Assembly (NCBI GenBank): GCA_943914115.1
Contig: CALUAU010000013.1
Coordinates: 1 to 24,014 of the forward strand
Length of the DNA stretch: 24,014 nucleotides
Direction: 5' to 3'
Source: an uncultured Microbacteriaceae bacterium
Lineage (GTDB): Bacteria > Actinomycetota > Actinomycetes > Actinomycetales > Microbacteriaceae
Shown here: in pieces, positions 23,955 through 24,014 of the stretch
How the letters are laid out: each line of letters opens with the position of its first letter
How positions within the stretch are numbered: position 1 is the stretch's first letter
Translations under genes and position numbers: made by a program
The notes under the pieces: generated by a model
Databases searched by the model: none
Told to the model about the DNA's origin: nothing
Seen by the model: the letters and a program-made list of their open reading frames with translations, nothing else

Positions 23955-24014
23955 CTAGTTGTTGTGGGTCATGACGTTGTGGTCACCGGAGTGTGGGTAG
24001 AAGGAACGGGCCTC
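23955..24014 (-). CDS. 3' end of an unidentified minus-strand gene (partial)
   Basis: The last 60 bases read on the minus strand as 19 sense codons and a TAG stop, ending YPHSGDHNVMTHNN. Fifteen of the 19 codons end in C or G, unlike the neighbouring non-coding sequence and like the real genes here, and a hairpin follows at a terminator-like distance. The product is too short to identify. The 5' part lies beyond the window. Confidence 0.5.
   Translation of the reverse strand, partial: EARSFYPHSGDHNVMTHNN

Noticed and set aside
1..24014. CRISPR arrays, insertion sequences, prophage, tRNA or rRNA genes
   Set aside because: No regularly spaced repeats, transposase or integrase motifs, or RNA gene signatures were seen on either strand; all gaps are under 300 bases.

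Overview
The window looks like a chromosomal core segment of a GC-rich Gram-positive actinobacterium, most likely a member of the Microbacteriaceae or a close Micrococcales relative. The reasons are the actinobacteria-specific gene set (SepH, DUF3093, DUF3159, DUF3710, DUF4193), GTG and TTG starts, strong GC bias at third codon positions, the ParC/ParE type of topoisomerase IV, and the gene order around dut and rpoD. The genus assignment is inference. There are no rRNA or tRNA genes, insertion sequences, phage genes or CRISPR arrays, and no gene-free stretch exceeds 300 bases.

Left part (1-7.6 kb): dxs (isoprenoid precursor synthesis) and acnA (aconitase) lie on the minus strand, separated by a 17-bp perfect hairpin. 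Upstream of acnA is a minus-strand cluster dut > DUF3710 > DUF3159, the last two overlapping as TAGTG. A near-perfect 18-bp palindrome sits just upstream of the acnA ribosome-binding site and looks like a repressor operator. DUF3093 is divergent from dut.

Middle part (7.6-13.1 kb): DUF4193 (minus) and sepH (plus) diverge from a shared regulatory region. A nucleotide pyrophosphatase/phosphodiesterase-family gene (minus) and parC (plus) diverge 59 bp apart.

Accessory-looking part (13.1-16.7 kb): a three-gene polar amino-acid ABC importer (lipoprotein, permease, ATPase, each pair overlapping) follows a 289-bp structured leader and ends at a long hairpin. A GNAT acetyltransferase converges on it. 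This block separates parC from parE.

Right part (16.7-24 kb): parE (minus, TTG start) diverges from an ATP-grasp ligase-like gene (plus). That gene converges on a minus-strand unit rpoD > diaminobutyrate aminotransferase (EctB family) > CofE-like ligase, packed with 32- and 13-nt gaps. The primary sigma factor carries two Rho_N/SAP-like repeats at its N terminus. The aminotransferase has no ectA or ectC beside it. The most interesting hypothesis is that it makes 2,4-diaminobutyrate for a B-type peptidoglycan cross-bridge, with the CofE-like protein (and possibly the ATP-grasp protein) as candidate amide-bond-forming partners. A short fragment at the right edge looks like the 3' end of another minus-strand gene.
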